From JBBTWV01 sp038062615 (GTDB lineage: Bacteria > Patescibacteriota > Gracilibacteria > UBA1369 > UM-FILTER-53-11): 53,184 nucleotides of DNA. Under the pieces are notes generated by a model, which saw only the letters and a program-made list of their open reading frames with translations, was not told the DNA's origin and ran no database searches. Location: NCBI GenBank assembly GCA_038062615.1, contig JBBTWV010000012.1, forward strand, positions 1 through 53,184, read 5' to 3'. The position numbers and the translations under genes were made by a program. Positions within the stretch are counted from its first letter, which is position 1; every line of letters starts with the position of its first letter. This document shows, piece by piece, positions 23,939-30,934 of this stretch.

Positions 23939-25609
23939 ATGGGAAGACTTCTTGATAACCTAGGAAGAATTTCGGCTCCAAAACGCAATAATAATGGTTG
24001 GGTGGGCCGCCACCAACCAGAAACTGGCTGGATTGCCCAAGCTGTAGCAGGTGCAGTTGCCTTAGTAGGAGGAAGCGGAGCTTTTTTAGCAGGAGAGAGC
24101 AGCGCTGATGCTTCAGCGGCTTACGCGAAAGCGGAAGCCGCTGAAACGACCACACTAGAAGCCTTAGACCTCACCGTTAAAGCAAAAGTAGAAGGCGGCG
24201 TTTTGGTTGTTTTGATTGATTATGGCGGATTTATGGGCGGAACCAAAATGAGAAAAACCATTCCGCTCAATGGAATTCCTCAAGAAGTAGTGGCGCAACT
24301 GGAAAATAATGGCGAATTTAAACTGCGAGTCGTAGGAGAAAATCATGACGGAGTTTTTAAAGGAAGAGTAGAAACAGATGCGTCAGCTGAATTTGAGGTT
24401 TCAGGAGACATTCTCGCTTTGTTAAAAGCACAGTTATCGTCTTGGCGCATAGAAGGTGGAGCGTTACGCCCACTGGTAAGAGATGCGGTTAAAGTTTCAC
24501 CGGCAACCGCCGCTGCTCCACCACCTCCGCCACCAGGCCCGCCAGAAGGCCTGGTAAAACCATACGACCCAAGAACATTTTTTGTAAGTCCAGAAACCGA
24601 AAGCGCTTCCATGGGGCCAGATCAGCCCAGAGGCTTTGATATTGAACAAGAGAAACCTTTTTCGTTCTATGTAACCGGCGACCCCAACCACAAGACAGAG
24701 ATCAATTTTGAGCTTTACCCTTGGGTACCGGTGAAAGCCAGCGAACGCGCCAAGTATGGTCCTTTAGAAGTTCAAGTTTTTATTGACGGTGTTCATCAAG
24801 AACTTCCGCCGCAAGATCTTCCAAAAGGAAAAATCCTGAAAAGTTCGCGATATGAAGATATGGCTCTTTGGGATGAGCCTATCCTTATTCCCGCTATGAC
24901 GTTTGGCCCAGGAACTCATGAAGTAACATTTTTAATAAAACCTTTTTCGGTTCGCGCCGTCTTACGAGGTGCGACGCCAACAAGCACTCCCAAGTCTCTG
25001 CCGGCACTTGAGATTCCCTTTGAAGATGATTCAAATTTTCCGCCAGAATTTAGTTTCCACGGGGAAATCACAGGGCTTGGCACCGGCGATTATAAACTCA
25101 AGGCGATAACCGGAAGTCCGGTACTGCTCAATTTGGGAGCGGAAACCAAGGGTATGAAAGTTGAAGTTCTCCGAATCCCAGAAGATTCGCGAGTAAGGAT
25201 CAAGCTGACAAAAGGAACCTCAGGAAGTTCTGACTATTTTGAGTATGAGAGCGACCCCATTGAACCAGGGACGGCTTACGATATTGCTTTTAGACGCATG
25301 AGCCCACCGGCAAGATCCACGGATAGGAGCGGGCCTGATGCCATGCCGATTTATTTTAATGTTACAGGTGATAATACCACAGGCTATAATGCCACCATTG
25401 ATGACGACGTCCATGGCCTTAGAACTCCGCCGGACTTGAACTGCGAAGTCACCAATGTCAAAAATCCTCGCAACAATAAAGTCGTACGAGCGTTGGCTTG
25501 GTGTTGGGAAAAAACCGCCAATGGCGTGCGCGCATTACGAACAACCTTGGATGCCGGACGGCCAGCAGGTGTCCCAAAGCGATCACGCCACCGGCTTGAG
25601 GAATATTAG
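23939..25609 (+). CDS. Envelope protein of unknown function
   Basis: 556 residues. After about 30 polar residues there is one hydrophobic segment (about 31-53, WIAQAVAGAVALVGGSGAFLAG), then an Ala-rich stretch, a beta-rich domain (VKAKVEGGVLVVLIDYGGF), a polyproline linker (APPPPPPGPPEG near 196-207) and two further beta-rich parts up to residue about 500. The final 50 residues are basic. Nothing resembles a catalytic motif. Its form matches the other membrane-anchored unknowns in this window. It converges with the phosphatase gene, 8 nt apart. Confidence 0.65.
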   Translation: MGRLLDNLGRISAPKRNNNGWVGRHQPETGWIAQAVAGAVALVGGSGAFLAGESSADASAAYAKAEAAETTTLEALDLTVKAKVEGGVLVVLIDYGGFMGGTKMRKTIPLNGIPQEVVAQLENNGEFKLRVVGENHDGVFKGRVETDASAEFEVSGDILALLKAQLSSWRIEGGALRPLVRDAVKVSPATAAAPPPPPPGPPEGLVKPYDPRTFFVSPETESASMGPDQPRGFDIEQEKPFSFYVTGDPNHKTEINFELYPWVPVKASERAKYGPLEVQVFIDGVHQELPPQDLPKGKILKSSRYEDMALWDEPILIPAMTFGPGTHEVTFLIKPFSVRAVLRGATPTSTPKSLPALEIPFEDDSNFPPEFSFHGEITGLGTGDYKLKAITGSPVLLNLGAETKGMKVEVLRIPEDSRVRIKLTKGTSGSSDYFEYESDPIEPGTAYDIAFRRMSPPARSTDRSGPDAMPIYFNVTGDNTTGYNATIDDDVHGLRTPPDLNCEVTNVKNPRNNKVVRALAWCWEKTANGVRALRTTLDAGRPAGVPKRSRHRLEEY

Positions 25610-25617
25610 AAACAGGG

Positions 25618-27186
25618 CTAGCTGGTTTTTCGCAGTACCACCAACGTAATGTCATCCATTTGTGGAGCGGCTCCCATAAACTGCTTCACATCGGCTATCA
25701 GCGCATTTTTGATGGCCACAGCACTGCCAAGCTCACCATTATCGCTCAAGGCACGTTTGAATCTTTGCATGCCATACTGTTCGCCGCGCTCAGAAACCGC
25801 TTCAGGAATACCATCGCTATAGAGGACGATGCAATCGCCGTTGCTAAAAGTGAGTGAGTTTTCTGTAACCATGCGAGAGATATCCGGAACCATTCCCAGC
25901 GCAATTCCTCCACCCTTTTCCATGAGAACCTTGTTGTCCTCAGCGTAGTAGTGGAGCATTTCTGGATGTCCCGCGCTCACATAATCCAACTTGCCTTCAC
26001 GATAGCGGAGCATCAAAAGCGTCATGAACATGTTCTGCGTCGTTTTTTCTTTAAGAACCCGATTGGTGCTTATAAGAATATCGCGCAAGCTTGGCGAGTT
26101 GGCGTAGCTGTAAATAATCGCATTCGCAATAGAGACCACAATGCCCGAAGGAATTCCATGACCCGTAACATCACTAATATAAAAAAGATGCGTCTTAGGG
26201 TCCACCTCAATAAAATCATAACAGTCGCCGCCAATTTCTGTGGCAGGAATAACCACCGCGGAAAGATCCAGGCCCGGAATATCCGGAAGTTTTTTTGGCA
26301 AAATTTCGCGCTGGATGCGCGCGGCAACTTCTAACTCCTTACCCAGTTTTTCTTTTTCGATCATAGCCTTGGTAGAAATCTCCAGCTCCTGCGCCATGGT
26401 ATTGAAAGTATCGGCCAAAACACCAACCTCATCGCGTGCTTTTACCATTACCCGAGCCTTAAAATCACCCTTCGCAAGAACCAGTGCGCCTGCGGTAAGT
26501 TGCTCAATGGGAGTCGTGATACGCTGTGAAAAGTACCAACCAAAACCAAGTCCCAAGAGCACACCGAAGATTAACAAAAAGACGATGCGCTGGGTGGTGT
26601 GAATCACACGCGCTCGCAGATTGTCATACGTCATAGAAAAAATAACGGCGTATTTTGAGCCCAAAGGATAAACGATATTTTGGATCTCATCCGTGTCAGA
26701 AATAGACGCCGTATCTTTTTCGTTTTCGTTCACGCTGGCGTAATTTCCTTCGCTATCCTTTTTGAGATAAACCGTGCGGCCGCTTTTAAGCAAATAGCTT
26801 GGCAAGTTGGCACGGATTCGCGCCGTAAGATCGCCGTCTTCAACTCGGCGTATTGGGCCTTCATAAGCCCTTTCCCGCTCCCCGAGCGAGTTATACAAAA
26901 CGTCTCCGGAAAATGAGGTCATTTTAATTTCAGCGACGTCTTCATTTTTTTGGAACACATCTTTCATTTCACGATTAAAGAGCACAAAACTTTTTTCTGC
27001 CAAAAGAGATTCATAAAGATCCACCACTTTGGGGCTCACCAGCTCGCTGGTGGCGCGTGCCTTGGTATAAATATCAGCGCGAAGTTCCCGCTCTTTTTCT
27101 CCAACCAGCAAAAGCGCGGTAATAGAAAAAAGGAAAATAAGCAGGAGGCTCACCGAGAGAATGAGTTTTGTTTTTATGGAATGCAT
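25618..27186 (-). CDS. Membrane HAMP-SpoIIE/RsbU-type protein phosphatase
   Basis: 522 residues: N-terminal membrane helix (about 7-27), an extracytoplasmic sensor of about 160 residues, a second helix (IVFLLIFGVLLGLGFGWYF near 190), a HAMP domain (ITTPIEQLTAGALVLAKGDF), and a C-terminal PP2C/SpoIIE domain with metal ligands in GGDCYDF, SDVTGHGIPSG, YSDGIPEA and DDITLVVL. RsbU-type enzymes dephosphorylate anti-sigma antagonists to switch partner modules on. No RsbV/RsbW-like gene is in the window. It lies 23 nt after the solute-binding protein gene on the same strand, so one signal pathway may join them. Confidence 0.92.
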   Translation of the reverse strand: MHSIKTKLILSVSLLLIFLFSITALLLVGEKERELRADIYTKARATSELVSPKVVDLYESLLAEKSFVLFNREMKDVFQKNEDVAEIKMTSFSGDVLYNSLGERERAYEGPIRRVEDGDLTARIRANLPSYLLKSGRTVYLKKDSEGNYASVNENEKDTASISDTDEIQNIVYPLGSKYAVIFSMTYDNLRARVIHTTQRIVFLLIFGVLLGLGFGWYFSQRITTPIEQLTAGALVLAKGDFKARVMVKARDEVGVLADTFNTMAQELEISTKAMIEKEKLGKELEVAARIQREILPKKLPDIPGLDLSAVVIPATEIGGDCYDFIEVDPKTHLFYISDVTGHGIPSGIVVSIANAIIYSYANSPSLRDILISTNRVLKEKTTQNMFMTLLMLRYREGKLDYVSAGHPEMLHYYAEDNKVLMEKGGGIALGMVPDISRMVTENSLTFSNGDCIVLYSDGIPEAVSERGEQYGMQRFKRALSDNGELGSAVAIKNALIADVKQFMGAAPQMDDITLVVLRKTS

Positions 27187-27209
27187 GATTTTTTATTCCT
27201 ACTATTTTA

Positions 27210-28757
27210 TCACAATTTGGCTTCCTGAGCCAGTACATAACCATCTACCCGCGGTTTCCAGTTGAGATCAGTGGAAACGCCATAAAGCAGTTCGGGTGCA
27301 AAAAGCGGCACGCCAATAACATCATCCACGGTGATTTTATGCATGGCCTGGCGAAGTTTTTCTAAACGGCGATTTTGCTCGGTGGTGGTTTGGCTGATTT
27401 CTATGAGGCGATCCACTTCCGCATTGCGATAATTCCCGCCATTAAATTGTCCAAAATTTTGCCCTGGACTGTGTGCCACGGCAGTGAGGAAATCACCGCT
27501 ATCACCCAAATCCGTCCGCCATCCAAAAAAGTAAAATTCCGACTGACGCTTGGTGATTTTTTGGCTTAAGGCAGAAGCATCCAAAAACTGAAGCGTTACA
27601 TCAATGCCTACTTTCTGGAGTTGATTTTTGACACTCGCGCCAAAAACCTCAAGACCCTTTGGTAGATCCAGCGTGGTGGAAATTCGTGAAAAATTTTCCA
27701 CTTCTTTTACTAACGTCTGTGCCGCTACAATGTCCGGCGAGATGGTAGAAATAGAAGGGTCAAAGCCAAAAATTCCGCTTCCCACAAACTGATTCACCGG
27801 CACCGCAAATCCTTGCGTAAGCTTAGAAAGCTCCGCCGCATTAAGCGCTAAGGCCACCGCACGTCGTAATGATTTGGACTTAAAAGTTTTATCAAAATGA
27901 AACATCAAAAAATTCACCTCCAAACTTGGGAGCGCCTTTAAATCAAAATCAGCAAAATGAAAATTCTTAGCGGTATCCGGCGGAACATTGACGAGAATAT
28001 CAACGCTCTTATTTTGAAGCGCGGCGATTTTTTCTTCTTTTGACCGGAACGTTTGAATGGTCACGTTTTGAAATGCGGGTGCAGATCCCCAATAGCCTTC
28101 AAATCGTTTGAGGGAGAGGAAATTTTTATCTTCATTCTGCTTTATATAAGGGCCGGTTCCGAGAGGCTCGTTTGATTGCTTATCCTCGCTGAGGCTCGGC
28201 CTACTCTTAAAAACCAAAATCGAAGAAAGTTTTTGAAGCAACAGCGGATCAGGTGCACTCGTAATCACATGAAAAATCTGCTCATCTATTTTTTGGACGC
28301 CTTCAATATTTTGCACAAGATCTTTTACACTCGACGCGGGATTTTCTTTTGCCTGTTGTAAGGAAGAAAGCACATCATCCACGGCAAGCGTGGTTCCATC
28401 ATGAAAGCGCACCGCCGGACGCAGACGAAATTCCCAAGTGAAGTCATCTAAAGAACCATAAGAAACTGCCAGCGCCGGCTCAATTTGCAAATTGGCATTC
28501 ACCCGCACAAGCGGCTCGTACATATGCAAAAGTCGTGCGCGAGAATCAATATCATTGGCAAGCGGACTCAAACTTATACCAGGGCCCGATAAGCCAATAA
28601 CGAGTGTTTGTTGCGAAGTCTGGTGGAATTTTTGAAATATCCAAGAAGCAGCACCATCAAATGATTTTTCAAAAAAAAGCTTGCCCGAAACCGCCAGCAA
28701 AATTAAAAAATACAAGCTGAATAGTACAATTTTAGTGAAACGGTGCAAGGCAATCAT
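27210..28757 (-). CDS. Extracellular solute-binding protein, family 5
   Basis: Oligopeptide/dipeptide-type binding protein, 515 residues from ATG 28757. It has an N-terminal membrane anchor (FTKIVLFSLYFLILLAVSG), the family blocks RLLHMYEPLVRVN, WEFRLRPAVRFHDGTTLAVDDV and EPLGTGPYIK, and the usual C-terminal lobe. I chose 28757 because a TATACT box lies 7 nt upstream; ATG 28787 is possible, and the longer frame to 28913 is repeat DNA. A type A repeat adds about nine residues (SRPSLSED) just before the GTGPY motif. No permease or ATPase genes are adjacent. Confidence 0.85.
   Translation of the reverse strand: MIALHRFTKIVLFSLYFLILLAVSGKLFFEKSFDGAASWIFQKFHQTSQQTLVIGLSGPGISLSPLANDIDSRARLLHMYEPLVRVNANLQIEPALAVSYGSLDDFTWEFRLRPAVRFHDGTTLAVDDVLSSLQQAKENPASSVKDLVQNIEGVQKIDEQIFHVITSAPDPLLLQKLSSILVFKSRPSLSEDKQSNEPLGTGPYIKQNEDKNFLSLKRFEGYWGSAPAFQNVTIQTFRSKEEKIAALQNKSVDILVNVPPDTAKNFHFADFDLKALPSLEVNFLMFHFDKTFKSKSLRRAVALALNAAELSKLTQGFAVPVNQFVGSGIFGFDPSISTISPDIVAAQTLVKEVENFSRISTTLDLPKGLEVFGASVKNQLQKVGIDVTLQFLDASALSQKITKRQSEFYFFGWRTDLGDSGDFLTAVAHSPGQNFGQFNGGNYRNAEVDRLIEISQTTTEQNRRLEKLRQAMHKITVDDVIGVPLFAPELLYGVSTDLNWKPRVDGYVLAQEAKL
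28174..28202. repeat. Type A repeat core inside the solute-binding protein gene
   Basis: GATTGCTTATCCTCGCTGAG then GCTCGGCCT. It is in antisense orientation relative to the coding strand and preserves the reading frame. Confidence 0.7.
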
Positions 28758-28764
28758 TCGTTTA

Positions 28765-28770
28765 AGTATA
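28765..28770 (-). promoter_or_regulatory. -10 box of the solute-binding protein gene
   Basis: Minus-strand TATACT 7 nt before ATG 28757, with no Shine-Dalgarno. The -35 candidate TGTTCA is weak. Confidence 0.45.
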
Positions 28771-28809
28771 TCACTTAACGGACTCATTGAACAGATATGC
28801 ACACCCAAC

Positions 28810-29050
28810 GTCATTGCGAGCAAAGCGAAGCAATCTGCAGACCTGGAACTAGGGAACCTCTGAAAAACATCTTTCCTGCTGCACTTTACAAATTTCTGCT
28901 GCAAATTTTTCACAGCTCGTCACCGTATCTTATCTGATACGGTTTCCTCGCTGTCCAAAATTTTCGCTATAAATTTGTAAAGTTCGCTACGAAAATCTGT
29001 TTTTCAGAGGTTCCCTAGATTGCTTCGGTCCTTTGGGCCTCGCAATGACA
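28810..29050. repeat. Type B repeat split by a type C element
   Basis: The half-site TCATTGCGAGC...GAAGCAATCT (28811-28836) and its partner AGATTGCTTCGGTC...CTCGCAATGACA (29018-29050) are the two arms of one type B palindrome, as at 23805. They are pushed apart by the 170-bp type C element between them. Confidence 0.8.
28849..29018. repeat. Type C long hairpin element, copy 2 (170 bp)
   Basis: The ends are perfect 21-bp inverted repeats beginning CTAGGGAACCTCTGAAAAAC. The inner stem is 12 bp (28884-28895 with 28971-28982) and the centre is CCGTATC-TTATCT-GATACGG (28923-28942). CTGCTGCA occurs at 28876 and 28896, exactly 20 bp apart, and TTCGCTA on the other arm at 28963 and 28983, also 20 bp apart. 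Confidence 0.85.
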
Positions 29051-29222
29051 AATTCAAACCTGCCTTTCTTTGGCGTATTTTGCGGCACTAAGGCCGCTGA
29101 AAAATGCCAGAAGGCAGTCACTGTCAACAGCTCGAGGTAGAATTCCAGCCCGAGCAGGAGTCCCAGCCGTAGACAAACGGCCACAACAATTAGGAAAACA
29201 GAGTCAAAAATTTGGACAATGT

Positions 29223-29340
29223 AAGAGGGAGCCTACCGTACGGAAGCAGACAATTTCTGTCGGACGGCTATGGCTCCCTCTTCTTCAAATGGGTGTTCTG
29301 GGCCCGCAAATGGAGATCACAATGGCGATTTCATTTGAAG
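29223..29340. other. Two adjacent strong hairpins in gene-free DNA
   Basis: AAGAGGGAGCC (29223-29233) pairs perfectly with GGCTCCCTCTT (29272-29282), with inner pairs CCGT/ACGG and CAGA/TCTG. Immediately after, CTTCAAATG (29283-29291) pairs with CATTTGAAG (29332-29340). The gene-free stretch 28758-29398 otherwise holds the type B and C repeats; I see no convincing gene in 29051-29398. A structured RNA is possible. Confidence 0.45.
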
Positions 29341-29398
29341 CCAAATGGGCGGCACGGCCTTTTACCCAGCCGCAAAATTTCTATGCACCATTTTATTC

Positions 29399-30424
29399 TT
29401 ATGGCGGCGCAAAACTGCGGTACTTACTGACAAGCCTATCAATTACATAGGTCGCTGCATTCTCATCCGCCTTCTGCCTAATACTCCACTCGCTCGCTGG
29501 CAAATTTTCATTCTCAATAAGCCCTAAATGAGCAAGGCGTTCGTGGCTTTTGCAAAGGGGTTCAAGACGATTTGGATCGTGGATTTTTTCAAGTGCAAAG
29601 CGCTGGGTATGATGAAGGATTTGGTATGGTTTTTTACAGCCGGGGAAAGCGCAAGTGCCATTTGTTTTTGCCAAAACATGACGTTGAATTTCTATGGGAA
29701 TATGACGCGCTGAGGTTTGTACGGGCTCCGGTTTTTGTGCTTGAAGTTGGGCTGAGCGAATTTTTAAAAGTTCCTGCATAAGTTCGTTCCAATCTCCGCT
29801 ACCTTTTAATTTTTGAAGCTGGTTGGCAATCTGTGGATCAAGTTGCATGATGAGGGTGATTTTTTGGGGAAAAAGAAGCTGACTCGCGGCGAGGGAATCA
29901 AAATCGTGGATGGCTTGCTGATGCGTATTTTTGGCATTATTTCCCGTACTAGTACGGGAAACCTCCTGCGGCCACGCTTCACTTGTCCTGGCTTCAGCAT
30001 TGTTTGTGTTTTCGATATTGGGAAGCTCATGCGAAGAAATTTCAAATTTTCGTAACTCCTTCACATAAACTTCAAGCGTATTTTTGCTCATTTCCATAGC
30101 TTTCTCTGCCCAAAATTTGGCCGTCTCGCTTGTGGCAATGGAAGCAACCGGACGAACGGCATTGATGCCCTTCGTCTCAACCACTTTTTGAAGTTCAAGC
30201 TTGTCTTCAATTTTTCTTAAAATTCTCAGTGCATCATCAACCGTATTCCGGCTCATGCCAGCCAATTTTGCCGCGTACTCATAAATACTTCCAAAGCCTT
30301 TTTGCTTCCAAATGCGACAGTGCTCAATCTTTGGCAAAAGGAGGACGCATTTTCGCATCCATTCTTTGGCATTTTGGCCGTAATGGCGGAATTTTTGGTG
30401 AAGAATTTTGTGCTCAGGTTTCAT
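29399..30424 (-). CDS. HNH endonuclease domain protein
   Basis: 341 residues from ATG 30424. The N-terminal half is helical (HQKFRHYGQNAKEWMRKCVLL and GMSRNTVDDALRILRKIEDK) and resembles a DNA- or protein-binding region. The C-terminal 100 residues carry a Cys-containing HNH nuclease module: CAFPGCKKPYQILHHTQRF, then DPNRLEPLCKSHERLAH. Such proteins are often multicopy in candidate-phylum genomes; their role (mobile, defence or repair) is unsettled. A perfect 22-bp palindrome lies inside the linker region. The start at 30493 (TTG) seems less likely. Confidence 0.8.
   Translation of the reverse strand: MKPEHKILHQKFRHYGQNAKEWMRKCVLLLPKIEHCRIWKQKGFGSIYEYAAKLAGMSRNTVDDALRILRKIEDKLELQKVVETKGINAVRPVASIATSETAKFWAEKAMEMSKNTLEVYVKELRKFEISSHELPNIENTNNAEARTSEAWPQEVSRTSTGNNAKNTHQQAIHDFDSLAASQLLFPQKITLIMQLDPQIANQLQKLKGSGDWNELMQELLKIRSAQLQAQKPEPVQTSARHIPIEIQRHVLAKTNGTCAFPGCKKPYQILHHTQRFALEKIHDPNRLEPLCKSHERLAHLGLIENENLPASEWSIRQKADENAATYVIDRLVSKYRSFAPP
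29940..29961. repeat. Perfect palindrome inside the HNH gene
   Basis: TTCCCGTACTAGTACGGGAA (29941-29960), extended by one T/A pair on each side. It encodes VSRTSTG in the variable linker between the two halves of the HNH protein. Confidence 0.85.
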
Positions 30425-30517
30425 AATTTTGATAATTTTTAAACGTAAATAATATTGGAATTCTGGCCCAAAACTTTTCAAAAATCTAACCAAAATTACA
30501 AAAATAACATGACAAAT

Positions 30518-30545
30518 TGTTATATGGGTATACGCTCATATAACA
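30518..30545. promoter_or_regulatory. Inverted repeat, candidate operator upstream of HNH
   Basis: TGTTATATG, 10-nt spacer, CATATAACA: 9-bp perfect arms with operator-like spacing, 94 bp upstream of the HNH start. The surrounding 30425-30654 has no gene that I can support. Confidence 0.4.
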
Positions 30546-30654
30546 TAACTGAATACAATGCGCCTAAGCACTTTGGTATTAAGGATTATGCGAAATTAAA
30601 GAGCGCGGACGTGCGAGGTCATGATGGAATGATTGGGGAGTTTGTTTGTTTTTT

Positions 30655-30780
30655 ATGGCAAAAAGAGGATGCGGCTCAAAGCAAAAAAGCGACACGGAAT
30701 TCGGTTTGAAAATGTACGAGGCAAAAGCTACAATGTTTGCAAAATTAGATTTACTACCACGAAAAATACTCACTACTTAA
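30655..30780 (+). CDS. Possible 41-residue protein
   Basis: ATG 30655 to TAA 30780 encodes a Lys-rich peptide beginning MAKRGCGSKQKSDTEFGLKM. The composition looks coding-like, but there is no Shine-Dalgarno, clear promoter or recognised family. It may be spurious. It is the only candidate gene in the 510-bp gap between HNH and the 30935 gene. Confidence 0.2.
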   Translation: MAKRGCGSKQKSDTEFGLKMYEAKATMFAKLDLLPRKILTT

Positions 30781-30876
30781 TTCTCATTTCAGGGGACATT
30801 TTGGGATTGAAAAATACTGCCGACAGCACCTCTGCTTTGTCAACAATATGGTTATTATACGTTTTTTGATATTAAC

Positions 30877-30904
30877 TTGACAGACGCGCTAAAAAGCGTA
30901 TAGT
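30877..30904 (+). promoter_or_regulatory. Promoter of the 30935 gene
   Basis: Perfect TTGACA, 16-nt spacer, TATAGT. The spacer contains the inverted repeat CGCT-AAAA-AGCG, which could serve as an operator. The predicted start near 30911 gives a leader of about 24 nt. Confidence 0.7.
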
Positions 30905-30934
30905 ACGAACTTAAATTATTATCCATTTTATTTT

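Noticed and set aside
28758..28913. N-terminal extension of the solute-binding protein
   Set aside because: The extra residues are translated type B and C repeat DNA; a TATACT box and the membrane anchor support ATG 28757.
29070..29450. Open frame of 126 codons on the + strand beside the HNH gene
   Set aside because: Rich in Arg, Gln and Pro with no family resemblance, overlaps the end of the HNH gene, and spans the two strong hairpins; treated as chance.
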